DNA from: Collinsella sp.
GTDB lineage: Bacteria > Actinomycetota > Coriobacteriia > Coriobacteriales > Coriobacteriaceae
Reading direction: 5' to 3'
NCBI GenBank assembly: GCA_018382295.1
Contig: JAGZQF010000011.1
Coordinates: 1-64,000, forward strand
Length of the DNA stretch: 64,000 bases
The notes beneath the pieces were generated by a model. The model searched no databases, was not told the origin of the DNA, and saw nothing but the letters and a program-made list of their open reading frames with translations. Of this stretch, positions 24,679 through 33,362 are shown one piece after another (positions within the stretch are counted from its first letter, which is position 1; each line of letters opens with the position of its first letter). The position numbers were made by a program, and so were the translations under genes.

Positions 24679-27600
24679 ATGGAAACAAACGAGGTGCAGG
24701 GTGCCGAGCCGCAACAGCACAACGAGATCGACCAGTTCAACACCTGTCTCGCCGAGTTATCGAAGCTCTACGGCGCACAGCAGCCCGAGGCCGAGCGCCT
24801 GCTCGCAGAAGCAACCAATGCCGCCGCCCACCTAAACGACCGCATCGTGCAACTCAAAGCCGATGCCTACATCGATTCGCTCACGGGCCTGCCCAACCGC
24901 ACCGCCTACAACCATGACATTACATGTGTTTGGGATCGACAGCTCGAACACACGATTGCCTATATCGATATCGACGGTCTTAAAGTCTGCAACGACCATT
25001 TTGGACACCCAGCAGGCAACCGCTACATCATCAAGGTCGCCGACTGCCTTAAGCTGCACTGCCGTCCCGATGAGCGCATCTACCGCATAGGCGGCGACGA
25101 GTTCGTGCTCATCTCTATAACCGATTCGGTTGAGATGCTCAACCAGCGGCTCGAGGCCTGCCGGGCTTCTCTTGCCAGCTCGACGTTCGATGATGGCCAG
25201 ACTCCCATGAGCTACAGCTACGGTTGCGCCCACGCCAATCCCAAGGCAGGCGATGTGTTCCACAAGATGACGGCCGAGGCAGACCGGCACATGTACGACT
25301 ACAAATTCGCCAACGCCACACGCAATCGCATGAACAAAGCGTTCAACGAGCAGTATCGCGCACTCGACACCTTTGACGATTTTCTTGACGTGCGGGACCG
25401 CATCTTCCAGGCGCTATCGCTCACGGATACCGGACGCTACCTGTTTATCTGCAACGTCGACACCGATCAGTCTCATTGGTCTCAAAACGCTGTACAGGAT
25501 TTTGGCCTACCAGCCGGAAACGTCCATCAGATGGACAAGGTATGGTCGCAACACATCCATCCCGACGACATCGATGCCTGGCGCCAGGATATCGAAGAGG
25601 TGATGTCCGGCAAAAAACACCGTCACAGAATGCGCTATCGCGCCAAGGATGCAAGCGGCCGATACATTACTGTCACGTGCTCCGGCATACGTCTTGACGG
25701 CAACGAAAGTGAGCCCACGCTGTTTGCCGGCTCCATCACAAACGCGAGCATTGTCGAAAGCACCGATCCCGCTACCGGTGTGGGCGATGTGCGCGCACTG
25801 ATGGCGGCTATCGAGAAGCGTAGGGAACTCGCCAAACCCACCGATTTGGTGGCGTTTAAGTTCGAGAACATCGACCGTATCAATGCCGTCTATGGCTACC
25901 AAACGGGCAACGATGTTCTCATGGAGCTCACTGGGCGCATCCTGTCTCAGCTCCCCGAATCGCCCGAGTTCTTCCGCTCATATGGCCTGCAGTTTGTTCT
26001 TATGTTTGACAGCCAGCCCGACATCGATCTTTCCGATGCCGTCCAAAGGCTGTGGCAAACGCTCATGGCCCCCATCACGGTGCATGACATCGATATCGTC
26101 CCTGTCGCCCACACGACCTTTGCGCGTTATTCGTCTATCACCTCGCAGCCGCTCACGGTGCTGTCCAGCCTCAATCGCCGCCTTGACGCCGAGATACGCA
26201 GCACGGCTCCGACACATCACAGTCCAAGCGCTTTGACCCAAGTCGGTAGTTTTGCCGCGTACGACCGACGGGACAAGATGACCGGTCTCATGCGCGGCAA
26301 TGATTTTCTACACGTCGCCGACACGCATCGGTCCGCGCACCCCAACGAAGACCGCGCCATTGTCGCCATCGACCTGGGACGCATGCGCGTCTTTAACGAG
26401 TGGTACGGACGCCAGGCAGGCGATACCCTCATTGCCGAGGTAGGAAGCGCGCTGCAGACGTTACAAGCCGATTGTGGCGGGATCGCCGGGTACTGGGGCC
26501 AGGACGACTTTGTCGCCTATCTCCCCGGCGACCGCGGGACCATCGACACGCTCTACGAACGCATCCGGGGCATCGTCGCCACGCGCGACGACTCGGTCGG
26601 CTTTTTGCCCGCCTTCGGCGTTTGCCCCGTAGGTTCAGAAGAACGCATCAACATTTTGCTCTACGACCACGCAAAGGCCGCGCTCACCCGCGCGCGCCAC
26701 GATTTTAGAGACCGCATCAAGTTCTTTGAACCCGAGACCTACGCGCAACGCGAGCGCGAGGACCATCTGCTCTCGGCATTCCAGCACGCTCTAAACCAGG
26801 GACGGATAACCTTCCATATCCAGCCGCAATATGATATGGAAACCAAAAAGATCATAGGCGGCGAAGCGCTTGCCCGCTGGAAAGACGAGGACGGCGGCTT
26901 TGTCTCACCCGGTACGTTTGTACCGCTGCTCGAGCGCAACGGCTTCGCGGTGACGCTCGATCGCCATATTTGGAGCCTCGTTTTTGCATGGCTCTCCGAG
27001 CGTTTGGCTCAGGGATTGCCCTGCGTACCCATCTCCGTCAACATAAGCCAAACCGATTTGATCTCGGTTGACGTCGCCAAGCAGTTCGAACGTCTGGCAA
27101 TGCGGCATGCCGTTCCTACGCATTACGTTAAGGCCGAAATCACCGAAAGCGCGTACGCCAATAATCCCGAGGATGTTACAACGCTCGCCAGCAAACTCCG
27201 TTCTCTGGGCTTCTCCGTGCTCATCGACGATTTTGGCAGCGGATCGTCGTCGCTCAGCATGTTGCAGAATATTGACGCCGATGTGATCAAACTCGACAGC
27301 CGTTTCATGCCCGTCGAAACCAGTCAGGCAGACAAGGGAGAAAGCATCGTCAAGTCTGTCATCAACATGTCTTGGCAAATCGGCATGCCCGTCATAGTCG
27401 AGGGCGTCGAGACCGACAAGCAAATCGCTTTTCTGCATGAACTCGGTGTGCGCTATGTCCAAGGTTTTTACTACTACCGCCCCATGCCAATCAATGCGTT
27501 CGAGGAGCTCATTGCCGACAGCGCATCCATTGACCCGCGCGGCATCCTTTTGCAGAACAGCGGCCATACGCTGCCGCCGCAACATGGCGCCGCTTGTTAA
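24679..27600 (+). CDS. GGDEF-PAS-GGDEF-GGDEF-EAL cyclic-di-GMP protein
   Basis: A 973-aa soluble signalling protein. Order: helical N terminus (1-60); GGDEF 1 (about 64-210) with intact RIGGDEF but no RxxD inhibitory site (RPDE there); PAS-like domain (about 234-364, HPDDIDAW); a degenerate GGDEF 2 (about 362-504, YGLQF at the signature); GGDEF 3 (about 530-684, WGQDDF); EAL (about 694-950) with GGEALARW, ITESAY, IDDFGSGSSS, KLDSRF and EGVET. It could both make and degrade c-di-GMP. The ATG at 24679 follows GAGGCGGGGG. No transmembrane segments. It is the first of three tandem paralogues. Confidence 0.88.
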   Translation: METNEVQGAEPQQHNEIDQFNTCLAELSKLYGAQQPEAERLLAEATNAAAHLNDRIVQLKADAYIDSLTGLPNRTAYNHDITCVWDRQLEHTIAYIDIDGLKVCNDHFGHPAGNRYIIKVADCLKLHCRPDERIYRIGGDEFVLISITDSVEMLNQRLEACRASLASSTFDDGQTPMSYSYGCAHANPKAGDVFHKMTAEADRHMYDYKFANATRNRMNKAFNEQYRALDTFDDFLDVRDRIFQALSLTDTGRYLFICNVDTDQSHWSQNAVQDFGLPAGNVHQMDKVWSQHIHPDDIDAWRQDIEEVMSGKKHRHRMRYRAKDASGRYITVTCSGIRLDGNESEPTLFAGSITNASIVESTDPATGVGDVRALMAAIEKRRELAKPTDLVAFKFENIDRINAVYGYQTGNDVLMELTGRILSQLPESPEFFRSYGLQFVLMFDSQPDIDLSDAVQRLWQTLMAPITVHDIDIVPVAHTTFARYSSITSQPLTVLSSLNRRLDAEIRSTAPTHHSPSALTQVGSFAAYDRRDKMTGLMRGNDFLHVADTHRSAHPNEDRAIVAIDLGRMRVFNEWYGRQAGDTLIAEVGSALQTLQADCGGIAGYWGQDDFVAYLPGDRGTIDTLYERIRGIVATRDDSVGFLPAFGVCPVGSEERINILLYDHAKAALTRARHDFRDRIKFFEPETYAQREREDHLLSAFQHALNQGRITFHIQPQYDMETKKIIGGEALARWKDEDGGFVSPGTFVPLLERNGFAVTLDRHIWSLVFAWLSERLAQGLPCVPISVNISQTDLISVDVAKQFERLAMRHAVPTHYVKAEITESAYANNPEDVTTLASKLRSLGFSVLIDDFGSGSSSLSMLQNIDADVIKLDSRFMPVETSQADKGESIVKSVINMSWQIGMPVIVEGVETDKQIAFLHELGVRYVQGFYYYRPMPINAFEELIADSASIDPRGILLQNSGHTLPPQHGAAC

Positions 27601-27677
27601 CGACAAACGCCTTTAGCCCCCACCGCGCAGCGCAACCAGTGCGCCGCAGCGCCTCGACCCAAGAAAGCAGCGTAGCT

Positions 27678-30395
27678 ATGGATAGCGCCAACAACTATAC
27701 CGAGAAGCTCGAAAAGACCGTCCGCGACCTTCTCGAGCGCCAGGATGATCTGATTAGGACCGCCTTTACCGACCAGCTTACTGGACTTGGCAACCGCGGC
27801 GGCTTTGCCCGTTCCCTCGAGGAGCTCTGGGAGCAGGACACCCCCGTTACCATGGCGTACATCGATATCGACAATCTCAAGCACTGCAACGACGTCTTTG
27901 GCCATGACGAGGGCAACCGCTATATTTTGCAGGTAAGCCTCTATCTCAAGCTGTATATGAAAGTGGACGAAGCGGCGTTTCGCATAGGCGGCGACGAGTT
28001 TGCCATCCTATCTACGATTGCGACCGAGGACGACCTCGCCGAACGTCTGGAACACTGCCGAACGGTCCTGCTCAAAAACAACGATTCCGAGATGCCCCGC
28101 TCGTTTAGCTATGGAGTGTCGTATGCCGACCCCGCCCTGGGCGAAGCCCCCAATCGCATGACGCTCGATGCCGACCATCGCATGTACGACTACAAGCTAC
28201 GTCATGCCATGCACCTTGACCGACGCAATATCGCGCAAGTCCACGCCGACGACTTCGAAATAAGCGATCGTATTTTCGACGCCTTTTCGATGCTCAACGA
28301 GGGCCGTTATTTCTTTATCGAGAACTTGGACAAACATCGCACCCTTTGGTCACAAGGCGCCTTGCGCGATCTTGGCCTTCCCTCGGAGCACATAGACAAC
28401 TGTCGCGATTACTGGAAAACGCGCGTGCATCCCGATGACCTTGAGGCCTACATCAACGACATCGACCAGGTCTATAACGGCACCAAGCACCGTCGCGTCA
28501 TGCAGTATCGTGTGTGCAATGCCGTCGGCGACTACGTCCTCTGCCGTGCTCGCGGGTTTCGCATCGACGGCGACGAAAATGTCCCCTCGCTCTATGTCGG
28601 CGAGCTCGTCAACCACTCACTTGCCGAAACCGTCGACGCCGCGACAGGCCTCGGCACCCAGCGCATGTTGGTCAATGCCATCGACGCCTGTCGTTGCGAC
28701 CGTTGCGAGACGGGCCTTATAGCGGTGCGCGTTCGTGGCACGACAAAGCTCAACGAGCTCTACGGAGCCGAGGCTGTCGACAACATGCTCGCCGAATACG
28801 CAGGCCGCATGCTGTCGATCACCCGCGGCAGGAGCAGGGTCTACCGTTCACGTAGCGTCCAGTTCGTCGTGCTCAGCAATGACCTGGACCACGAGGCATT
28901 CGAGCAACTGACCCGCCACCTTAAAGAGGCCGTTTTCGCTCCTGTGCAAATCGCAGGCGACACCATTGCTCCCGTCTGTCTTGTCGTCCCGACCTTTTAC
29001 GAACGCCTGGACTCCCAAGCATCGACTGTTTTGGGCGAACTCGATCGTCGCCTTCGCACGGCCGGCGGACTTGTTCCCAACGACAGTCTGCCCATACCCG
29101 AGATGGAACGCAAAGGCGCCGTCGCCGAGCACCTCGACATGCTCACAGGCCTCTACCGCCCCAGCGAGTTTATGCGCCGTGCCAATGCCTTCATCAAGGC
29201 AAGGCGCGACAGCGCTTGGTGTATCGCCACCGTCGACATGGGCCACATGCGCCTATTTAACGAATGGTATGGACAGGCCGAAGGCGACCGTATGCTTGCC
29301 GATGTGGGCACGGTGCTCAAGGATATCGAGAACGCCAACATGGGTGTCGCGGGATACTGGGGGCAAGACGACTTTTGTCTGCTCATACCCTTTGAGCACG
29401 ATTTCGTTCACCGTGTCTATGCGCGCGTGCGCGAGGCTGTAGCCAAGCACAACGACGGCGTAGGTTTTTGGCCGTCCATGGGCGTTTACCCCATCGACTC
29501 CAATGAGGAGATCACCATCGATGCGCAGGCGAAGGCCATGTTTACCAATCGGCGCGCAAAAAACGACTTTAAGGAGCGCATTGCCATTTTCTGCCCCGCG
29601 GAGTACGAGCGCGAAGTCGCGTTCCACCGCACGCTGACCGAATTCCAGTACGCGCTCTCAGATGGTCGTATTACCTACCACTTGCAGCCCCAGGTCGATA
29701 TGGAAACCGGTGAGATTATTGGCGCCGAAGCACTCACCCGCTGGATTGACAAGGACGGCTCTCTCATTTCGCCCGCAACGTTTATCCCCGCACTCGAGGA
29801 AAGCGGCTTTGTGGTGACGCTCGACAAGTACATTTGGCAGGGTGTCGCCTCGTGGCTGCGCGAGCGCATCGATCGAGGGCTTCGTGTGGTTCCGGTTTCG
29901 CTTAATGTGTCGCGCGTGGATATCCTTGCCTGCGACGTTGCCGAACATATGGGGGCGCTCGCCGCCCAATACAACCTACCGCCCGAGCTCATGCGTATCG
30001 AGATCACCGAGACGGCTTATACGGGAGAGTCCGAGGCCGTGGACAAACTGACGGCCGACCTGCACACCCGCGGCTTCTCGACCTATATGGACGATTTTGG
30101 CACCGGTCAGTCCACGCTCGCGATGCTCAAGAACGTCAACGTCGACGTCATCAAGCTCGACCGCGCCTTTGTACCCACCGATCGCGATCAAGGCCGCAGC
30201 ACGCAAATCATTTCATCGATGCTCGAAATGGCGCAGTCGCTCCATCTGCCCGTCGAGGTCGAAGGCGTCGAGACAAATGAACAGGCGAACATGCTACGAC
30301 AAATGGGCGCCCGCTACGCTCAGGGCTTCCTCTACTACCGCCCCATGCCGGCGAAGGATTTTGAGGCATTGCTCGATGGTGGCAATAACAACTGA
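27678..30395 (+). CDS. GGDEF-PAS-GGDEF-GGDEF-EAL cyclic-di-GMP protein, second paralogue
   Basis: A 905-aa paralogue with the same architecture as the upstream gene but a shorter N terminus. GGDEF 1 (from about 31, RIGGDEF near 103) is intact and also lacks an RxxD site (KVDE). PAS-like at about 190-310 (HPDDLEAYIND). GGDEF 2 and 3 are degenerate (SVQFVVL, WGQDDF). EAL from about 654 has GAEALTRW, ITETAY, MDDFGTGQS, KLDRAF and EGVET. The frame opens at a TTG overlapping the previous stop (27594), but the first ATG close to the conserved part is at 27678; its ribosome site is weak, so the start is uncertain. Probably co-transcribed with the gene before it. Confidence 0.85.
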   Translation: MDSANNYTEKLEKTVRDLLERQDDLIRTAFTDQLTGLGNRGGFARSLEELWEQDTPVTMAYIDIDNLKHCNDVFGHDEGNRYILQVSLYLKLYMKVDEAAFRIGGDEFAILSTIATEDDLAERLEHCRTVLLKNNDSEMPRSFSYGVSYADPALGEAPNRMTLDADHRMYDYKLRHAMHLDRRNIAQVHADDFEISDRIFDAFSMLNEGRYFFIENLDKHRTLWSQGALRDLGLPSEHIDNCRDYWKTRVHPDDLEAYINDIDQVYNGTKHRRVMQYRVCNAVGDYVLCRARGFRIDGDENVPSLYVGELVNHSLAETVDAATGLGTQRMLVNAIDACRCDRCETGLIAVRVRGTTKLNELYGAEAVDNMLAEYAGRMLSITRGRSRVYRSRSVQFVVLSNDLDHEAFEQLTRHLKEAVFAPVQIAGDTIAPVCLVVPTFYERLDSQASTVLGELDRRLRTAGGLVPNDSLPIPEMERKGAVAEHLDMLTGLYRPSEFMRRANAFIKARRDSAWCIATVDMGHMRLFNEWYGQAEGDRMLADVGTVLKDIENANMGVAGYWGQDDFCLLIPFEHDFVHRVYARVREAVAKHNDGVGFWPSMGVYPIDSNEEITIDAQAKAMFTNRRAKNDFKERIAIFCPAEYEREVAFHRTLTEFQYALSDGRITYHLQPQVDMETGEIIGAEALTRWIDKDGSLISPATFIPALEESGFVVTLDKYIWQGVASWLRERIDRGLRVVPVSLNVSRVDILACDVAEHMGALAAQYNLPPELMRIEITETAYTGESEAVDKLTADLHTRGFSTYMDDFGTGQSTLAMLKNVNVDVIKLDRAFVPTDRDQGRSTQIISSMLEMAQSLHLPVEVEGVETNEQANMLRQMGARYAQGFLYYRPMPAKDFEALLDGGNNN

Positions 30396-30453
30396 TACGC
30401 TCGCGCGCAAAACGCCACCGCCGAAGGGGGAATTTGCCTCCATTAGCTGACTT

Positions 30454-30484
30454 ATATCCCCAATTCAAACCGAATTGGGGATAT
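30454..30484 (+). terminator. hairpin between the second and third GGDEF genes
   Basis: ATATCCCCAATTC pairs perfectly with GAATTGGGGATAT (13 bp) around a short AAACC loop. It probably ends the two-gene transcript, or partly insulates the third paralogue, whose ribosome site is 27 nt further on. Confidence 0.55.
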
Positions 30485-30522
30485 GATACAAACCATTGTT
30501 CCGCCCAAGGAGGTTATCCATC

Positions 30523-32052
30523 ATGAACGAGTCATATCGCCTGGGTGAGCAATTGATTATTGCCTATCTCCAACGACTTGCGAATGGCATCTCGACCGCC
30601 GAACTCGATGTTGCCGCGCTGCCTGCTGAGCTACGCGCCGTTGGTGAGCAACTGCAAAAGACGCATGCCATCCTGCAACAAGAGCGCCGGCTGCTTGAGC
30701 GCAACGCCTATATCGATCCGCTCACCAACTTGGGCAACCGCAGCGGACTCGACCGTCACGTCGAGCAGCTCTGGCGCAAAGGCGACCCCTTCACCTGCGC
30801 CTATATTGACATCGACCATCTCAAGCATTGCAATGATAGGTTTGGCCACGCCGAAGGCAATCGCTATATTCTGAGCATCTGCCGCACGCTCTCCGAAACC
30901 ATGGAGCACGATGAGATGCTGTTCCGTATCGGTGGAGACGAGTTTGTGCTTATCTCGCTCTCCGCAAACGAGACTGAACTCGAGCAGCGCTTGGAGCAGG
31001 TACGTGCCGGGCTGATCGAGGCGAGCTCAGATGGCAAGGCGCCCATGATCGCCAGCTTTAGCTTTGGCTGCTCGCGCGTCGATCCACTTGCCGGCGACAC
31101 GCGTCGCCAGATGACGATGGATGCCGATCGCAAGATGTATCGCTATAAGCTTATGCATCGCGTGCAGCAGCCGAAAGACGATGACGCGCCGCAACGCCCA
31201 ATCGTCGATCAGCTTCCCTGCAACGACCGGGTGTTCCAAGCGATCTCCATGAGCTCCGAGACGCGCTATCCGTTCATCCTTAACCTCGATACTGGAGAAT
31301 CGCAATGGTCGGTTAACGCCGTGCGCGATTTTGACCTGCCTTCCCAGCACCCTATTAACTCACTCGACATGTGGCTCGCCCGCGTTCATCCCGAGGACCG
31401 CGACAACGTACGCGCCGAGCTCGACATGGTGATAAACGGCACGTGGCACTTCCACTACATGCAGTATCGCGTAATGGATGCCACCGGAAAATACGCGCTT
31501 TGCGACTGCACGGGCTACCGCTTGGACGGCACCGATACCGAGCCCAGCATGTATGTGGGCATTATCGTCAACCGAAGCCTAGCGGATACGACCGACTCGG
31601 TAACGGGCCTGGGCGATGTCCACGCGCTGGTCAACGCTATTGGAGAGATGCGCCGCGTGCCGCACGAGGCAGGCTTTATTGCCATTAAGGTCGACGATAT
31701 CGCCGAGGTCAATGCCCGCTTTGGATTCGATGCAGGCGACCGCGTGCTCGCCGAAAGCGCCGCCTGCCTCATGGATTGTTCGCGCGGCAAGGGCCGCCTG
31801 TTCCGCTCGACGGGGCCGACATTCGTGGCACTCTTCGATGAGCTCGGCCCCGAGGCAATCGATGAGATCGCAAGCGACATCGAACGGTTCCTGGGTTCTC
31901 CCGTGCTCATCGGCTCGCTTGAATATCAGCCGCCCATTCGCGTGGCCACGCTCCATCTGGACGGCGTCGACCGTCAGCCTGTTTCCATTTTGAACGAGCT
32001 TAAAGCGTTGCTCGGGAAAGCCGTGCAGGTGCCAGGTACCAAACTGGATTAG
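30523..32052 (+). CDS. GGDEF-PAS-degenerate GGDEF protein, third paralogue without EAL
   Basis: A 509-aa paralogue that corresponds to the first half of the two genes upstream. Helical N terminus, GGDEF 1 (about 64-210) with intact RIGGDEF and no RxxD inhibitory site (EHDE), PAS-like domain (about 239-355, HPEDRDNVRAELD) and a degenerate second GGDEF (GPTFVALFD at the signature). It ends where the others continue into GGDEF 3 and EAL. It should act as a cyclase only. AAGGAGG precedes the ATG at 30523. A duplication followed by loss of the 3' half is the simplest history. Confidence 0.87.
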   Translation: MNESYRLGEQLIIAYLQRLANGISTAELDVAALPAELRAVGEQLQKTHAILQQERRLLERNAYIDPLTNLGNRSGLDRHVEQLWRKGDPFTCAYIDIDHLKHCNDRFGHAEGNRYILSICRTLSETMEHDEMLFRIGGDEFVLISLSANETELEQRLEQVRAGLIEASSDGKAPMIASFSFGCSRVDPLAGDTRRQMTMDADRKMYRYKLMHRVQQPKDDDAPQRPIVDQLPCNDRVFQAISMSSETRYPFILNLDTGESQWSVNAVRDFDLPSQHPINSLDMWLARVHPEDRDNVRAELDMVINGTWHFHYMQYRVMDATGKYALCDCTGYRLDGTDTEPSMYVGIIVNRSLADTTDSVTGLGDVHALVNAIGEMRRVPHEAGFIAIKVDDIAEVNARFGFDAGDRVLAESAACLMDCSRGKGRLFRSTGPTFVALFDELGPEAIDEIASDIERFLGSPVLIGSLEYQPPIRVATLHLDGVDRQPVSILNELKALLGKAVQVPGTKLD

Positions 32053-32080
32053 CACCGCGCCCGCACCGCCTCACCCATCG

Positions 32081-32089
32081 TGCGATAAT
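32081..32089 (+). promoter_or_regulatory. extended -10-like TGCGATAAT before the flavin reductase gene
   Basis: TGCGATAAT lies 38 nt before the ATG at 32127 and matches an extended -10. A very similar element stands before the esterase gene at 15941. The -35 is not obvious. Confidence 0.4.
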
Positions 32090-32126
32090 CCTCTGCAGAA
32101 GTCACCAAAAGCAGAGGGAGTTTGTG

Positions 32127-32750
32127 ATGAAGGTTCTTTTGGTCAATGGCAGTCCCAAGGCAAACGGCAACACCGCCCGCGCACTCGCCGAGGTCGCCGA
32201 GCAACTTAATGCAGAAGGCATTGATACCGAGGTGTTTCAGCTGGGCGCCAAGCCCATTCGCGATTGCATCGGTTGTGGCCTGTGCGGCAAGCTTGGCGGT
32301 CGCTGCACCTTTGACGACGACGTGGTGAACGAGCTCATCGCTGCCGCCGAGCAGGCAGATGGTTTTGTCTTTGGCTCACCCGTCTACTATGCGCACCCCA
32401 GCGGACGCATCCTTTCGGCCCTCGATCGCGCCTTCTATGCAGGCGGGCATGCCTTTGAGCACAAACCCGGCGCCGCGGTCGCCGTCGCCCGTCGCGGCGG
32501 CACCTCGACCACCTTCGATGTGCTCAACAAGTACTTCACCATTAAGCAAATGCCCGTAGTTGCCTCCACCTACTGGAACAACGTGTTTGGCCGCGTGCCC
32601 GGCGACGCCGATGGGGATGCCGAGGGCCTTGCCACCATGCGAAACATCGGCAAAAACATGGCCTGGCTCCTGCGCTGTATCGAGGCAGGACAGGCCGCCG
32701 GTATCAACGCACCCGAGGCAGATCACGCAACGACCAACTTCATTCGATAA
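32127..32750 (+). CDS. NADPH-dependent FMN reductase / flavodoxin-fold oxidoreductase
   Basis: A 207-aa flavoprotein. The N-terminal phosphate-binding loop VNGSPKANGNTARALAEVAE and the CIGCGLCGKLGGRC cysteine cluster followed by GSPVYYAHPSGRILSALDRA are typical of iron-sulfur-flavoprotein-like NAD(P)H:FMN reductases. It probably reduces quinones, flavins or nitro compounds. Start: ATG at 32127 behind AGAGGGAG; a GTG directly before it is in frame. Confidence 0.87.
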   Translation: MKVLLVNGSPKANGNTARALAEVAEQLNAEGIDTEVFQLGAKPIRDCIGCGLCGKLGGRCTFDDDVVNELIAAAEQADGFVFGSPVYYAHPSGRILSALDRAFYAGGHAFEHKPGAAVAVARRGGTSTTFDVLNKYFTIKQMPVVASTYWNNVFGRVPGDADGDAEGLATMRNIGKNMAWLLRCIEAGQAAGINAPEADHATTNFIR

Positions 32751-32794
32751 GTCCAGCGGCGGTAACCTCGATGTCCTATCAATGTCAGCGAAAA

Positions 32795-32929
32795 GCCAGC
32801 TGATGAGGCAAGGTGCCTTGAAAGAGGAGGGCGCTGGGCTTTTGCCCGCGCCCGACGATTGAAAGGCAGATTGCCCATCAGATGGCTTTGCAGCGTCGAG
32901 GTGACCGCCGTTCGTTAGAACGGCGGAAC
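32795..32929 (+). ncRNA. structured repeat element, copy C
   Basis: P1 pairs 32795-32811 with 32871-32886. P2 has become TGCCTT/AAGGCA (32814-32819 and 32863-32868), with all substituted positions still paired. The P3 tip is GGGC-TTTT-GCCC instead of GACC-TTCT-GGTC. P4 pairs CCGCCGTTC (32906-32914) with GAACGGCGG (32919-32927). GCAGCGTC (32890-32897) is unchanged. The element stops 6 nt before the ATG of the ArsC/Spx-like gene, leaving no room for a normal ribosome site. Confidence 0.62.
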
Positions 32930-32934
32930 AATAA

Positions 32935-33276
32935 ATGAATATTCAAATCTTCGGCACCAAAAAGTCCTTTGATACCAAGAAGGCCCAACGCTATTTTAAG
33001 GAGCGCCGCATTAAGGTGCAGTTTATTGACCTTAAGGAAAAGGAGATGAGCAAGGGCGAGCTCACGAGCGTGATGCAGGCGGTTGGCGGCATCGATAAGC
33101 TGCTCAACCCCAAGGCCAAGGACGAGGAGACGCTCGCGCTCATCCAGCACCTCACGCCCAGTCAGCGCTTCGACAAACTGCTCGAGAATCAGCAAGTACT
33201 GGCCGAGCCCATCGTGCGCAACGGCAAAAAGGCGACCGTCGGCTATTGCCCCGACGTATGGGGAGCCTGGGAGTAG
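32935..33276 (+). CDS. ArsC/Spx-family protein lacking the redox cysteine
   Basis: A 113-aa thioredoxin-fold protein of the ArsC/Spx/MgsR family (IQIFGTKKSFDTKKAQRYF, FIDLKEKEMSKGEL, RNGKKATVGY). The family CxxC position reads SFDT, so the usual first cysteine is Ser11 and arsenate or redox catalysis is unlikely. A regulatory or adaptor role is possible. The ATG has no Shine-Dalgarno sequence; the P4 hairpin of structured element C ends 6 nt upstream, so translation may be leaderless or depend on that structure. Confidence 0.8.
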   Translation: MNIQIFGTKKSFDTKKAQRYFKERRIKVQFIDLKEKEMSKGELTSVMQAVGGIDKLLNPKAKDEETLALIQHLTPSQRFDKLLENQQVLAEPIVRNGKKATVGYCPDVWGAWE

Positions 33277-33362
33277 CCTGTGTTATTTGCCGGCTCGTGG
33301 GTATAAGAGCGAGCGTTTGGCATAAGATTCAACTGTAAGCCATGTCTAACAAAGGAGGGCAC

